In this document: positions 7,639-15,705 of the stretch, one piece after another
Layout of the letters: every line of letters begins with the position of its first letter
Position numbering within the stretch: the stretch's first letter is position 1
Assembly: GCF_002102255.1 (NCBI RefSeq)
Contig: NZ_LQPH01000104.1
Span: forward strand, 1-32,346
From: Mycobacterium nebraskense
Lineage (GTDB): Bacteria; Actinomycetota; Actinomycetes; Mycobacteriales; Mycobacteriaceae
Direction of reading: 5' to 3'
DNA: 32,346 nucleotides
Made by a program: the position numbers and the translations under genes
Notes under the pieces: generated by a model
Told to the model about the DNA's origin: nothing
Seen by the model: the letters and a program-made list of their open reading frames with translations, nothing else
Databases searched by the model: none

Positions 7639-8610
7639 GTGTTGCTGACGGTGCTGCGCTTCAACTTCGCCTCCCCGCACGGCGAACCACGCACGCAAAG
7701 CGGCCTCTTGTCCGCCGCCCTCGAACTGGCGCAGTGGGGCGAGTCGCACGGCATCACCTCCATCAGCGTCGACGAGCATCACGCGACCGGACACGGCTGG
7801 AGCTGCAATCCCATCATGGCGGCCGGGATGTTCTTGGCCCGAACGTCGACCCTGATCGCCAGTGTGGACTGTGCGCTCGGCCCGCTCTGGAATCCGGTGC
7901 GGCTCGCCGAGGACATCGCGCTCGTCGACAACATGAGCCGGGGCCGGCTGCACACCACGGTCGGCCTCGGCTACCGCACGGTCGAATATGACGCCATGGG
8001 CGTCGATTTCGCGCGGCGGGGTGTGCTGATGGACAGTCTGCTCGAGCGAATGCTGTCGGTGTGGTCCGGTGCCGATGCCGACGCGGGAATCTGCGCCGGC
8101 ACCTGGACCCGGCCGCATCCACCGCTGTACGTCGGCGGCGGCGCGCGCGCCACTGCGCGACGGGCGGCGCGATTCCGGCTGCCGCTCAGCCTGGCCGACC
8201 ACTTGCCCGACATCGCCGGCTACTATCGCGACCTGTGTGCCGACGCCGGCATGACGCCGCTCATCCTCATGCCGGGGCCGGTCAACCGCGGGATGATCTT
8301 CCTGCACGAGGACCCGGACCGGGCATGGGCGGAACTCGGTGACCACATCCTCTGGGAGGCAATCACTTACGGCGGATGGTCGACCGAGCAGCGGTCCCTC
8401 ATGCATTTGCCCGGCGTGCAAACGCTGGAGGAAGTCAGGTCGTCGGGTCGGTACCGCTTCGTGACTCCCGACGAGTTGATCGCGGAGGTGCGCGACGCCG
8501 ACAACTACGGGCCGCTCGTGATGCACCCACTCGTCGGTGGCATGCCCGTCGACGAAGCGTGGAAGTCGGTCCAGCTGCTCACCGACAAGGTCCTGCCCGC
8601 GCTCACATAA
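7639..8610 (+). CDS. LLM class flavin-dependent oxidoreductase
   Basis: A luciferase-like TIM-barrel oxidoreductase of 323 residues. Supporting features are the N-terminal strand VLRFNFASPHG, WGESHGITSISVDEHHATGHGW, the LARTSTLIASVDCALGP strand, LAEDIALVDNMSRGRL, and GLGYRTVEYDAMGVDF. The GTG at 7639 is chosen because it lies 1 nt after the VOC stop and begins the conserved first strand. It uses FMN or F420, which the sequence alone does not decide. No flavin reductase is encoded nearby, so if it is a two-component monooxygenase its reductase is elsewhere. Its stop lies 3 nt from the stop of the convergent GntR gene. Confidence 0.86.
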   Translation: MLLTVLRFNFASPHGEPRTQSGLLSAALELAQWGESHGITSISVDEHHATGHGWSCNPIMAAGMFLARTSTLIASVDCALGPLWNPVRLAEDIALVDNMSRGRLHTTVGLGYRTVEYDAMGVDFARRGVLMDSLLERMLSVWSGADADAGICAGTWTRPHPPLYVGGGARATARRAARFRLPLSLADHLPDIAGYYRDLCADAGMTPLILMPGPVNRGMIFLHEDPDRAWAELGDHILWEAITYGGWSTEQRSLMHLPGVQTLEEVRSSGRYRFVTPDELIAEVRDADNYGPLVMHPLVGGMPVDEAWKSVQLLTDKVLPALT

Positions 8611-8613
8611 CCG

Positions 8614-9264
8614 CTAGACGTCCCGGCGTTGCTGCAACCAGTCGGCCAGCGAACGGCCGGCGTCCAGGACATGCCGCTCGGCGATCGTGCGGGCCCGTTC
8701 GGCGTCCTTGTCGCCGAGCGCGTCGAGCAGTTCCTGGTGTTCGTCGAGCGAATGCTTCTCGTGTTCGGGAAACAGGGTGAGGAAGTTGCTCGGCACCACG
8801 CGCGCGGCCTGCCTGATTTGAGTGAGCAGCCGCGGCGAATGCGCGGCGCGGTGGATCATCTGGTGAAAATGCCAGTTGGCCTCTCCGATGCTGTCGTCAC
8901 CGGATCGGGCGACGACGTCCGCCGCGAGCCCGCGCAGCATGTCAAGCTCTTCGGCCTCGATCCGCTCGGCGGCCCACGCCGCCGCCTGTCCGGTCAGCAC
9001 CCCCAGGATGGTGAAGCTGTCCAGGACGTCGTCCGGGCTGATCCCGACCACGGTCACGCCACTGCGCGGGGCGACTTGCACCAGGCCCTCGAACGACAGC
9101 TCCAGCAGCGCCTCGCGCACCGGCGTCCGGCTGGTCGCGAATTCCTCGGTGATGGCATCCAGGTCGACGCGTGAGCCGGCGGGCAGCGCGCCGGTGAGGA
9201 TGCGGTCCCGAAGTTCGCGGGCAGCGCGTTCGCGCACCGTGCCGGAGATGTCGATCGCTGCCAT
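8614..9264 (-). CDS. GntR family regulator, FadR/FCD subfamily
   Basis: A 216-residue regulator. The N-terminal winged helix is recognisable from AARELRDRILTGALPAGSRV and ITEEFATSRTPVREALLELS (about residues 38-57). The C-terminal helical part with HFHQMIHRAAHSPRL and EHQELLDALGDKDAERA is an FCD ligand-binding domain, in which Asp and His residues usually hold a metal and a carboxylate effector. It is divergent from the NtaA-type monooxygenase, and the 67-nt gap holds a nested inverted repeat that fits its operator. It probably represses the monooxygenase/CoA-transferase operon and itself, and is released by a pathway acid. That is inference. Confidence 0.88.
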   Translation of the reverse strand: MAAIDISGTVRERAARELRDRILTGALPAGSRVDLDAITEEFATSRTPVREALLELSFEGLVQVAPRSGVTVVGISPDDVLDSFTILGVLTGQAAAWAAERIEAEELDMLRGLAADVVARSGDDSIGEANWHFHQMIHRAAHSPRLLTQIRQAARVVPSNFLTLFPEHEKHSLDEHQELLDALGDKDAERARTIAERHVLDAGRSLADWLQQRRDV

Positions 9265-9286
9265 CCTGGAAGGATATCAAACGGTA

Positions 9287-9325
9287 AACCTGACATTTGA
9301 AATCTGAAATATCAGATGTTAGGTT
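9287..9325. promoter_or_regulatory. nested inverted repeats, probable GntR operator
   Basis: The outer arms AACCTGACAT (9287-9296) and ATGTTAGGTT (9316-9325) are inverted with one mismatch. Inside and partly overlapping them, ATCTGA (9302-9307) and TCAGAT (9312-9317) are perfect inverted arms around AATA. The site fills most of the 67-nt gap between the GntR start and the monooxygenase start at 9332, ending 6 nt before the latter. This is where an autoregulating FadR-type repressor would act on both promoters. Binding by this GntR protein is inferred from position only. Confidence 0.5.
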
Positions 9326-9331
9326 CCAAGT

Positions 9332-10702
9332 ATGCGGATCGACAAGATGGCGCTGGTGGCATTCATGCAGGCGGGCAGCACTTCGGTGTACGCGGGCTCG
9401 TGGCGGCACCCCGCGACAGAACACCGGTATCTCGACGCCGCCTACTACGCCAAGATCGGACGGCAGCTGGAAGAAGGCTGTTTCGACCTGATGTTCTTCG
9501 ACGACCGGCTCGCGATGCCGGGCGTCTACGGGGCCTCCGTGTCCGATGCGGTGACCTACGGCGCCCGTCCGGTCAAGCTCGACCTCGGCGTGGTGCTCGG
9601 AGTGCTGGCCGAGGCCACCTCGAAAATCGGGCTGGGCGCGACCTACTCGACCACCTACTACGCGCCGTTCCACGTCGCGAGAACCTTTGCCACGCTGGAT
9701 CATCTATCGGGCGGCCGTGCGGCCTGGAACGTGGTCACCTCGGTCAACGACAGCGAGGCGCAGAACTTTGGCGTCGATGCCCACCTAGGGCACGACGAAC
9801 GCTACGACCGCGCCGACGAATTCATGGACGTGGTCACAGGGCTGTGGGACACGTGGGAGGACGACGCCGTGTTGCATGACCGGGTTGCCGGCCGCTACGC
9901 CGACCCGGGCAAGGTGCACGAGCTCGGACACGTCGGCCCGTACTTCTCCGCGCGTGGACCGCTGACCGTGCCGCGCACGCCCCAGGGCCGGCCCGTGATC
10001 ATCCAGGCCGGATCGTCGGGCCGCGGCCGCGAATTCGCTTCGCGGTGGGCCGAATTGATCTTCACCGGCGATCCGGGCATCGACGTCGCGCGCAGTCACT
10101 ACGCGGATCAGAAAGCCCGCATCGATGACGCCGGCCGCGATCCCGCCGCCGTTCGCATCTGTCCCATGGCCTACGCTGTGGTGGGCGAGTCCGAAGCCCA
10201 CGCCAAGGAGCGCGAAGCCATGTTTCTCAACGATCTGGTCCATCCGATGGCTTCGCTGACGCTCCTATCGGAGCTGATGAATTACGACTTCGCGCAACAT
10301 GATCTCGACGATCCGGTGACTGACGAAGTCCTCGCCTCGGTGTCCGGTATCCGCGGACTGGTGCAAAACCTGCGCACCCACATTTCTTTCCAGGGCGGAG
10401 GCCGCCCAGTCACACTGCGCGACCTGGCCAACCACCGCGCCACCCTCCTGCAGGGACCCCGCTTCGTCGGCACCGGTGAACAGGTCGCCGACCAGATGGC
10501 CGAATGGTTCCAAACCGAGGCCTGCGACGGATTCGTATTGGCGGCAACGCATTTGCCCGGCGCCTTCGAAGACGTGGTGCGTATGGTCGTTCCGGAATTG
10601 CAGCGACGCGGCCTGTTCCGGACGGAATACGAGTCGTCCACGCTGCGCGGACACCTCGGCCTGGAACGCCCGTCGAACTTGCGCGTGCCGGCCAATGCTT
10701 GA
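9332..10702 (+). CDS. NtaA/SnaA/DszA-type FMNH2-dependent monooxygenase
   Basis: A 456-residue monooxygenase of the nitrilotriacetate/dibenzothiophene-sulfone/pristinamycin group, the large component of two-component flavin systems. Diagnostic segments are GSWRHP near residue 28, YAKIGRQLEEGCFDLMFFDD, TYSTTYYAPFHVARTFATLDHLS, GRAAWNVVTSVNDSEAQNFG, RGPLTVPRTPQGRPVIIQAG, and a C-terminal CDGFVLAATHLPGAFEDVV. These proteins cleave C-N, C-S or similar bonds with reduced FMN supplied by a partner reductase, and none is encoded in this window. The gene is divergent from GntR across the operator-like repeats. Its last 8 nt overlap the CoA-transferase start, so the two are translationally coupled. 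The substrate is unknown; the CoA-transferase and lyase downstream suggest its product is a carboxylic acid. Confidence 0.9.
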   Translation: MRIDKMALVAFMQAGSTSVYAGSWRHPATEHRYLDAAYYAKIGRQLEEGCFDLMFFDDRLAMPGVYGASVSDAVTYGARPVKLDLGVVLGVLAEATSKIGLGATYSTTYYAPFHVARTFATLDHLSGGRAAWNVVTSVNDSEAQNFGVDAHLGHDERYDRADEFMDVVTGLWDTWEDDAVLHDRVAGRYADPGKVHELGHVGPYFSARGPLTVPRTPQGRPVIIQAGSSGRGREFASRWAELIFTGDPGIDVARSHYADQKARIDDAGRDPAAVRICPMAYAVVGESEAHAKEREAMFLNDLVHPMASLTLLSELMNYDFAQHDLDDPVTDEVLASVSGIRGLVQNLRTHISFQGGGRPVTLRDLANHRATLLQGPRFVGTGEQVADQMAEWFQTEACDGFVLAATHLPGAFEDVVRMVVPELQRRGLFRTEYESSTLRGHLGLERPSNLRVPANA

Positions 10703-11879
10703 CGGCCTACGGGTGCTCGACCTCGCCACCCTGGCCGCGGCCCCGCTGGTGGCGACCTACCTCGGCGAGTTCGGCGCCGACGTGATCAAAGTCGAAGAGC
10801 CGACGCATGGCGACCCGATCCGGGGTTGGGGCAATCAACGCGATGGGACCGGCTTGATGTGGAAGTCGATCTCGCGCAACAAGCGATCCATCACGCTGGA
10901 CCTGCGCTGCGCCGAGGGGCAGCAGCTGGTGCGCCGGCTGGTGGAGCACGCCGACGTCGCCATCTTCAACACCCGGCCGCAGACGCTGCGCAAGTGGGGC
11001 CTGGACTACGAGAGCCTGCGCGCGGTGAACGACCGCCTGGTGATGCTGCACATCACCGGCTACGGGTTGACCGGACCCAAAAGCGAGCGACCGGGTTTCG
11101 GCACGCTCGGCGAGGCGATGAGCGGTTTCGCGCACGTCACCGGCCAGGCCGGCGGACCACCCACACTGCCGCCCTTCATGCTGGCCGACGGCGTCGCGTC
11201 GTTGAACGCCGCCTATGCGGTGCTGATGGCGCTGTATCACCGTGACGTGCACGGCGGTCCGGGGCAGCTGATAGACGTCAACCTGATCGACCCGCTGGCC
11301 CGGTTGCTGGAGCAGTCCTTGCTGGGCTACGACCAGTTGGGGCTGGTGCCCGAGCGCTCCGGCAACCGGTGGGACATCTCCGCCCCTCGCAACACTTATC
11401 GCACCGCGGACGGCCGGTGGCTGGCCATGTCCGGCAGCTCACCGGCGTTGGCGCTGCGGGTGTTCCGCGCCATCGGCCGCGAAGACCTGTTGCAGGACGC
11501 CGACTTCACCGACCCGCAACGGCGCCTGACGCGAGCCCGCGAGGTCGACACGCTGGTCGCCGATTGGGTTGCCAGCAAAACACTTTCGGAGGCGATGACG
11601 GTCCTCGATGCGCACGAGGTGGCCGCGGCTCCGGTCTATGACATTCGTGACCTGGTAGCCGACGAGCAGCTCGCGCACCGGGAGGTGTTCGTCCCGGTCG
11701 AGGATCAACAACTCGGGTCGATGACGGTGCAGGCGCCCGTCCCGCGGTTCTCGTCGACATCCGGCACTGTCGCACACCTGGGACCCCGCCTGGGCGAGCA
11801 CAACGGCGAGGTCTACGGCGACTTGCTTGGTATGACCGCAGCAGAGATCGACGGCCTGCGCGCACGTGGCGTTCTGTGA
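10695..11879 (+). CDS. CaiB/BaiF family (class III) CoA-transferase
   Basis: A 394-residue family III CoA-transferase. Visible landmarks are LRVLDLATLAAAPLVATYLGEFGADVIKVEEP at the N-terminus (read in two adjoining segments), then SRNKRSITLDLR, HADVAIFNTRPQTL, LVMLHITGYGLTGP, and RPGFGTLGEAMSGFAHVTG. In this family the Asp that carries the CoA thioester sits near residue 170 in a similar segment. The ATG at 10695 overlaps the end of the monooxygenase gene by 8 nt. It would move CoA from a donor such as succinyl-CoA to a pathway acid, preparing it for the CitE-like lyase 16 nt downstream. Acid identity is not readable. Confidence 0.9.
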   Translation: MLDGLRVLDLATLAAAPLVATYLGEFGADVIKVEEPTHGDPIRGWGNQRDGTGLMWKSISRNKRSITLDLRCAEGQQLVRRLVEHADVAIFNTRPQTLRKWGLDYESLRAVNDRLVMLHITGYGLTGPKSERPGFGTLGEAMSGFAHVTGQAGGPPTLPPFMLADGVASLNAAYAVLMALYHRDVHGGPGQLIDVNLIDPLARLLEQSLLGYDQLGLVPERSGNRWDISAPRNTYRTADGRWLAMSGSSPALALRVFRAIGREDLLQDADFTDPQRRLTRAREVDTLVADWVASKTLSEAMTVLDAHEVAAAPVYDIRDLVADEQLAHREVFVPVEDQQLGSMTVQAPVPRFSSTSGTVAHLGPRLGEHNGEVYGDLLGMTAAEIDGLRARGVL

Positions 11880-11895
11880 CAGAAGGAATTCATCG

Positions 11896-12810
11896 ATGAC
11901 ACAACTTCTTCGGCGCTCTGAGCTTGCAGTGCCCGCGAGCAACGACAACATGTTCGACAAGGCCGCCAGCTGTGGCGCCGACCTGGTGTTCCTCGACCTC
12001 GAGGACGCGGTGCCCGCGGCGTTCAAGGAGGAGTCCCGGGCCAAGGCGATCAGCGCGCTGAACGACCTCGACTGGGGGCGCACCGCGCGTGCGGTCCGGA
12101 TCAACGGCCTGGACACCCGATGGTGCCACGACGATCTCATCGAGGTGGTGACCAACGCCGGCGAGAACCTGGACACGGTCATCATCCCGAAGGCCCGCCG
12201 GGCCCGCGACGTCTGGTGGGTGGACGTGTTACTCACCCAGCTCGAGTCAAAGCTAGGACTCGATAGGCACATTCGGCTGGAAGTGCTCATCGAGGAGGTC
12301 GAGGGCCTGGCCAACGCCGAAGCGATCGCGGTGGCCAGCCCCCGACTGGACGCGCTGATCTTCGGAGTGGGTGACTTCTCGTTGTCGCAGGGCGCGCGGG
12401 TGGACACCAACTTCGTGCCGCTCGGCGATTACCCCGGTGACTTCTGGCATTACGCGCGCAACAAGGTGATCGTGGCGGCGAGGATCGCCGGCATCGATGC
12501 GATCGACGCGCCGTACCCCGATTACCGAGACCTGTCGGGTTACGAGCGCGACGCGCGGCGGGCCTCGCTGCTGGGCTACACCGGAAAATGGGCGATTCAC
12601 CCCGATCAGGTTCCCATCGCGAACCAGGTCTACGCACCGACCGCCGACGAAATCGCCCGCGCCCAAACCAATATCGCCGCCTATCGCGAAGCCGAGGCCA
12701 GGGGACGCGGAGCCGTGGGGGTGAACGGCGTCCTGGTCGACGCCGCGCACGTCAAGATGGCGGAGGAGACGCTGGCCCGCGCCGCGTTGATCGACCAACC
12801 GCCCGCTTAG
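11896..12810 (+). CDS. HpcH/HpaI aldolase/CitE-like acyl-CoA lyase
   Basis: A 304-residue member of the HpcH/HpaI aldolase and citrate-lyase beta family, the group containing malyl-CoA, methylmalyl-CoA and citramalyl-CoA lyases. RSELAVPASNDNMFDKA, ADLVFLDLEDAVP with its acidic metal ligand, RAVRINGLDTRW carrying the substrate Arg, ARDVWWVDVLLTQLE, LEVLIEEVEG and the GKWAIHPDQV ending are all family features. The ATG at 11896 follows a GAAGGAA ribosome-binding site; an in-frame start ten codons earlier would lie inside the previous gene. It probably cleaves or forms a C-C bond in a hydroxyacyl-CoA delivered by the CoA-transferase. The cleaved fragment could then feed the 2-hydroxyacid dehydrogenase. 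Confidence 0.87.
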   Translation: MTQLLRRSELAVPASNDNMFDKAASCGADLVFLDLEDAVPAAFKEESRAKAISALNDLDWGRTARAVRINGLDTRWCHDDLIEVVTNAGENLDTVIIPKARRARDVWWVDVLLTQLESKLGLDRHIRLEVLIEEVEGLANAEAIAVASPRLDALIFGVGDFSLSQGARVDTNFVPLGDYPGDFWHYARNKVIVAARIAGIDAIDAPYPDYRDLSGYERDARRASLLGYTGKWAIHPDQVPIANQVYAPTADEIARAQTNIAAYREAEARGRGAVGVNGVLVDAAHVKMAEETLARAALIDQPPA

Positions 12811-12824
12811 GGTTCAATGGGCCT

Positions 12825-13823
12825 ATGGCCGACCCAATGCCCCAGGTGGCGATACTCGACGACTACGCCGGCGTGGCCCTGCGCCTTGCCGACTGGTCGC
12901 CGGTGCAAACGCGTTCCCGCATAACCGTTTTCGACCGGCACCTCACCGAGGAAGAAGCTGCGGAGGCACTGCGGGCATTCGACGTGATCTGCACCCTGCG
13001 TGAGCGGATGGCGCTGCCGCGGACGCTGCTCGAACGGCTGCCGAACCTGAAGCTGATCACCATCGTGGGCAGAAGCCTGCCCAACCTGGACATGGCCGCG
13101 GCCACGGAACGGGGCATCCTCGTCGCCCACACCGACTTCGCCCATCCGCGCTTCCGCTCGGTGCACGACGCCACTCCCGAATTCGCCTGGGGACTGCTGA
13201 TCGCCACGGTACGCAACCTGGCCGAAGAACACCGACGCATGCGAGACGGCGCCTGGCAGACGACGACGGGCCTCACGCTGTCCGGCAAGACGCTCGGGCT
13301 GCTCGGTCTCGGGCGGGTGGGCAAGCGCATGGCCGAATACGCGAAAGCCTTCGGCATGGAAGTCCTTGCGTGGAGCCAAAATCTCACCGCGGACACCGCG
13401 GCCGCGGTCGGCGCGCGCCGGGTCGAGAAGGCGACACTGTTCGAGGAGTCCGACGTGGTCTCCATCCATGTGGTCCTGTCGGAACGCACACGCGGTCTGG
13501 TCGGCGAAACCGAGCTCGCCCTGATGCGGCCGCACGCGTACCTGATCAACACGTCGCGGGGCCCGATCGTCGACGAGGCCGCCATGATCACCGCCCTCAG
13601 AGCCGGGCGCATCGCCGGCGCGGGGCTCGACGTCTACGACGTCGAACCGCTGCCGCTCGAGCACCCGTTGCGGGTGCTCCCGAATGTGACCCTGTCTCCC
13701 CACCTGGGGTACGTCACCCGCGAAATGCTCAGCGCGTTCTACGCCGACACCGTGGAGGCGGTGGTCGCCTGGCTGGACGGGTCCCCGATTCGGATCGCCA
13801 ACCCCGAGGCGTTGCTGGGTTGA
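12825..13823 (+). CDS. D-isomer-specific 2-hydroxyacid dehydrogenase
   Basis: A 332-residue NAD-dependent 2-hydroxyacid dehydrogenase related to phosphoglycerate and glyoxylate reductases. The cofactor loop is LGLLGLGRVGKRMAEYAKAF (about residues 156-175). The catalytic residues are visible as Arg in TSRGPIVDE, Glu in DVYDVEPLP and His in LSPHLGYVT. The start at 12825 (MADPMPQVAIL) lies 14 nt after the lyase stop. It would interconvert a 2-oxo and a 2-hydroxy acid such as glyoxylate/glycolate or a longer analogue, consistent with a lyase product. Its stop is directly adjacent to the stop of the convergent TetR gene, and the two stops form TGATCA. Confidence 0.88.
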   Translation: MADPMPQVAILDDYAGVALRLADWSPVQTRSRITVFDRHLTEEEAAEALRAFDVICTLRERMALPRTLLERLPNLKLITIVGRSLPNLDMAAATERGILVAHTDFAHPRFRSVHDATPEFAWGLLIATVRNLAEEHRRMRDGAWQTTTGLTLSGKTLGLLGLGRVGKRMAEYAKAFGMEVLAWSQNLTADTAAAVGARRVEKATLFEESDVVSIHVVLSERTRGLVGETELALMRPHAYLINTSRGPIVDEAAMITALRAGRIAGAGLDVYDVEPLPLEHPLRVLPNVTLSPHLGYVTREMLSAFYADTVEAVVAWLDGSPIRIANPEALLG

Positions 13824-14438
13824 TCAGGTGCGCTTCCGTTTCCAGTGCGTGCTCTTGACCGCTTCCAGGGCCTCGATGACGTAGCGATCCAGCGGCCACG
13901 GGCGACCGGACTGGCGCACCCATTGCTGGAAACCGAAATCCGCTGCCGCGAAGGCGAGTTGAACCAGCAGGCCGGGACGGATGTCGACGTCGGGGTTCAC
14001 GCCCATTCGCTCGGCGATCAGCTTGGCCGCCCGCTCCTTGTCGGCGGGCGTGTGCACGGTGACCTTACGCAGGAGATCGGGGGCAACCAGCAGCGCTTCT
14101 CGCCACTCGTCGGTGTCGGCCTGCTCGAACGATCGGGTCCGCGTGACGATGGCGTTGATCAGCGCGACATCCGGCGACTCGTTGGCGGGCCGCTGCTCGA
14201 GCAGGTTGACGATCGCGGCGCCGCCATGGCGAACGGGTGCGAGCAACAGCTCCTCTTTCGTCGGCACGTGCCGGAAGAAAGTACGCGGCGAAACGCCCGC
14301 GGCGGCAGCGATCTCCTCCGTTGTCACGGCGTCGTATCCGCGTTCGATGAACAGCCGGAACGCGGCGCGTCTGATGTCGGCCCGGATCTGTGCGCGCTGC
14401 CGATCGCGCAGCGACTCTGGCCTGGTGGGAAAGGTCAC
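13824..14438 (-). CDS. TetR family transcriptional regulator
   Basis: A 204-residue TetR-type regulator. The N-terminal helix-turn-helix is recognised from IRRAAFRLFIERGYDAVTTE and IAAAAGVSPRTFFRHVPTKE (about residues 23-60); FFRHVPTKEELL is the usual recognition-helix ending. The C-terminal part is a helical ligand domain without strong similarity I can name. The GTG at 14438 overlaps the SDR stop (GTGA), making it the last gene of a four-gene leftward operon; longer readings run into the SDR gene in another frame. It probably controls this operon and the divergent SDR at 16889 through the palindrome at 16846-16860. Confidence 0.87.
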   Translation of the reverse strand: MTFPTRPESLRDRQRAQIRADIRRAAFRLFIERGYDAVTTEEIAAAAGVSPRTFFRHVPTKEELLLAPVRHGGAAIVNLLEQRPANESPDVALINAIVTRTRSFEQADTDEWREALLVAPDLLRKVTVHTPADKERAAKLIAERMGVNPDVDIRPGLLVQLAFAAADFGFQQWVRQSGRPWPLDRYVIEALEAVKSTHWKRKRT

Positions 14439-15208
14439 CGGAAGCAGCCGATCCCGCCGTCGACGTGAATGGTCTGCCCGGTGATGAACGTCGCGTCGGT
14501 GCCGAGCAGGAACGCCACCAGCGCACCCACGTCGGTGCGGACATCGCCGATGCGCTTCATCGGAACGCGTCCCACCGCCTTCGCATAGTCTTTGGGCGCG
14601 AACTCTTTCCAGAGCTTGACACCGTCCGACTCGGCAAACGGGCAGATGACATTGACGCGGATGTTGTCGCGCCCCCACTCCAAAGCGGCGACCTTCGACA
14701 GTCCGCGGATGGCCTCCTTGGCGGCGGCGTAGCCGCCCCACCTGGGTTCGCCGCCGGTGCCCGTCCCCGAGCCGAGGTTGACGATCGACCCGCCACCCGC
14801 CTCGACCATCACGGGGTGGACGGCCTGCATGAGCAGGAACGTCGCCCGCGGGCCCACGTCGTGGCCGAGCGCGAAGTCCTCGCTGGTGATGTCGACGAAT
14901 GCCTTGGGCTCGTTGGTGGCGATCGCGTTGTTGACCAGGCCGTGCACCGTACCGAAGGCGTCGACCGCGGCCGTCACGATCCGTTGGGCGCTGCCCGGGT
15001 CACGCAGGTCGGCGGTCAGCTTCTCGACGCGGCCCAGCGACGACAGCTCGGCGGTTGTCTTGCCCAGCAACTCATCCTGGATGTCGACCAACAGCACCGC
15101 CGCGCCGCGTTCCAGCAGCGCGGCGGCGGTGCCCTGGCCCACGCCTTGGGCGGCGCCGGTGACGATCGCGACCTGACCGCGCATGGAAGAGGGGTGGCTG
15201 TAGGTCAT
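14435..15208 (-). CDS. SDR family oxidoreductase
   Basis: A 257-residue short-chain dehydrogenase. TGAAQGVG is at residues 17-24, LVDIQ suggests NAD(H) through the Asp after the second strand, LVNNAIATN replaces the usual NNAG, and YAAAK holds the catalytic Tyr and Lys. The ending FITGQTIHVDGGIGCFR is typical of fabG-like SDRs. Its ATG overlaps the stop of the VOC gene by 4 nt and its stop overlaps the TetR start, so all are expected to be on one transcript. The substrate is unknown. It is one of four classical SDRs in the window. Confidence 0.88.
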   Translation of the reverse strand: MTYSHPSSMRGQVAIVTGAAQGVGQGTAAALLERGAAVLLVDIQDELLGKTTAELSSLGRVEKLTADLRDPGSAQRIVTAAVDAFGTVHGLVNNAIATNEPKAFVDITSEDFALGHDVGPRATFLLMQAVHPVMVEAGGGSIVNLGSGTGTGGEPRWGGYAAAKEAIRGLSKVAALEWGRDNIRVNVICPFAESDGVKLWKEFAPKDYAKAVGRVPMKRIGDVRTDVGALVAFLLGTDATFITGQTIHVDGGIGCFR

Positions 15209-15705
15209 CTGACCGGCCCCATCAGTAGCGGCACCCCGCGGTGCATCTCGTAGGTGCTGCGCGCACCGTCGGGCAGTTCGATGAACTCGACGGCGGTTCC
15301 GTCGGGATCTTTGACGAAAAACATTCGCACCCCGCCGATTTCGAAGGGATCTTGATCGGGCGGGAAGCCGGCCGCGGTGATCCGGCGGTGGGTGTCATCG
15401 AGATCGCTCACCGACAGGGACACGTTGTGGATTCCGGTAATGCCGCGACGCGCGGGCTTCTGGTCCGGAGGATTCGCGCCCAGTGACAGCAACTCGACCA
15501 TCAGCCCGCCCAGCAGGCCGCCCACCACCCGCCCCTCCTGTTTACGGGTCGCGTGCAGGGCCGCGTCGAAAGGCTCACCGGAGATGAGGGTTTCGAACAC
15601 GACCTCCATGCCGAGCAGGTCGCGGTAGAACGCCAAAGCGCGGTCCATGTCCGTCACGCCGACGACGAGATGACAAAACGAGACGTCGCCGAGTGCGCTG
15701 GTCAT
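15205..15705 (-). CDS. VOC family protein (glyoxalase/dioxygenase-like)
   Basis: A 166-residue vicinal-oxygen-chelate protein with two beta-alpha-beta modules. Module one is FCHLVVGVTDMDRALAFYRD with candidate ligand His12. Module two is IHNVSLSVSDLDDTHRRITA followed by MFFVKDPDGTAVEFIELPDG, giving a His and a Glu ligand. The arrangement resembles metal-dependent glyoxalase I and ring-cleaving dioxygenases. It overlaps both its neighbours by 4 nt. It is more canonical than the VOC protein at 7158-7637, and the reaction is not predictable. Confidence 0.86.
   Translation of the reverse strand: MTSALGDVSFCHLVVGVTDMDRALAFYRDLLGMEVVFETLISGEPFDAALHATRKQEGRVVGGLLGGLMVELLSLGANPPDQKPARRGITGIHNVSLSVSDLDDTHRRITAAGFPPDQDPFEIGGVRMFFVKDPDGTAVEFIELPDGARSTYEMHRGVPLLMGPVR

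Noticed and set aside
7480..8526. Long leftward open frame opposite the VOC and LLM genes
   Set aside because: It is antisense to two genes with clear family motifs, its translation is rich in Arg, Gly and Ala without any recognisable fold, and such shadows are expected at this G+C.
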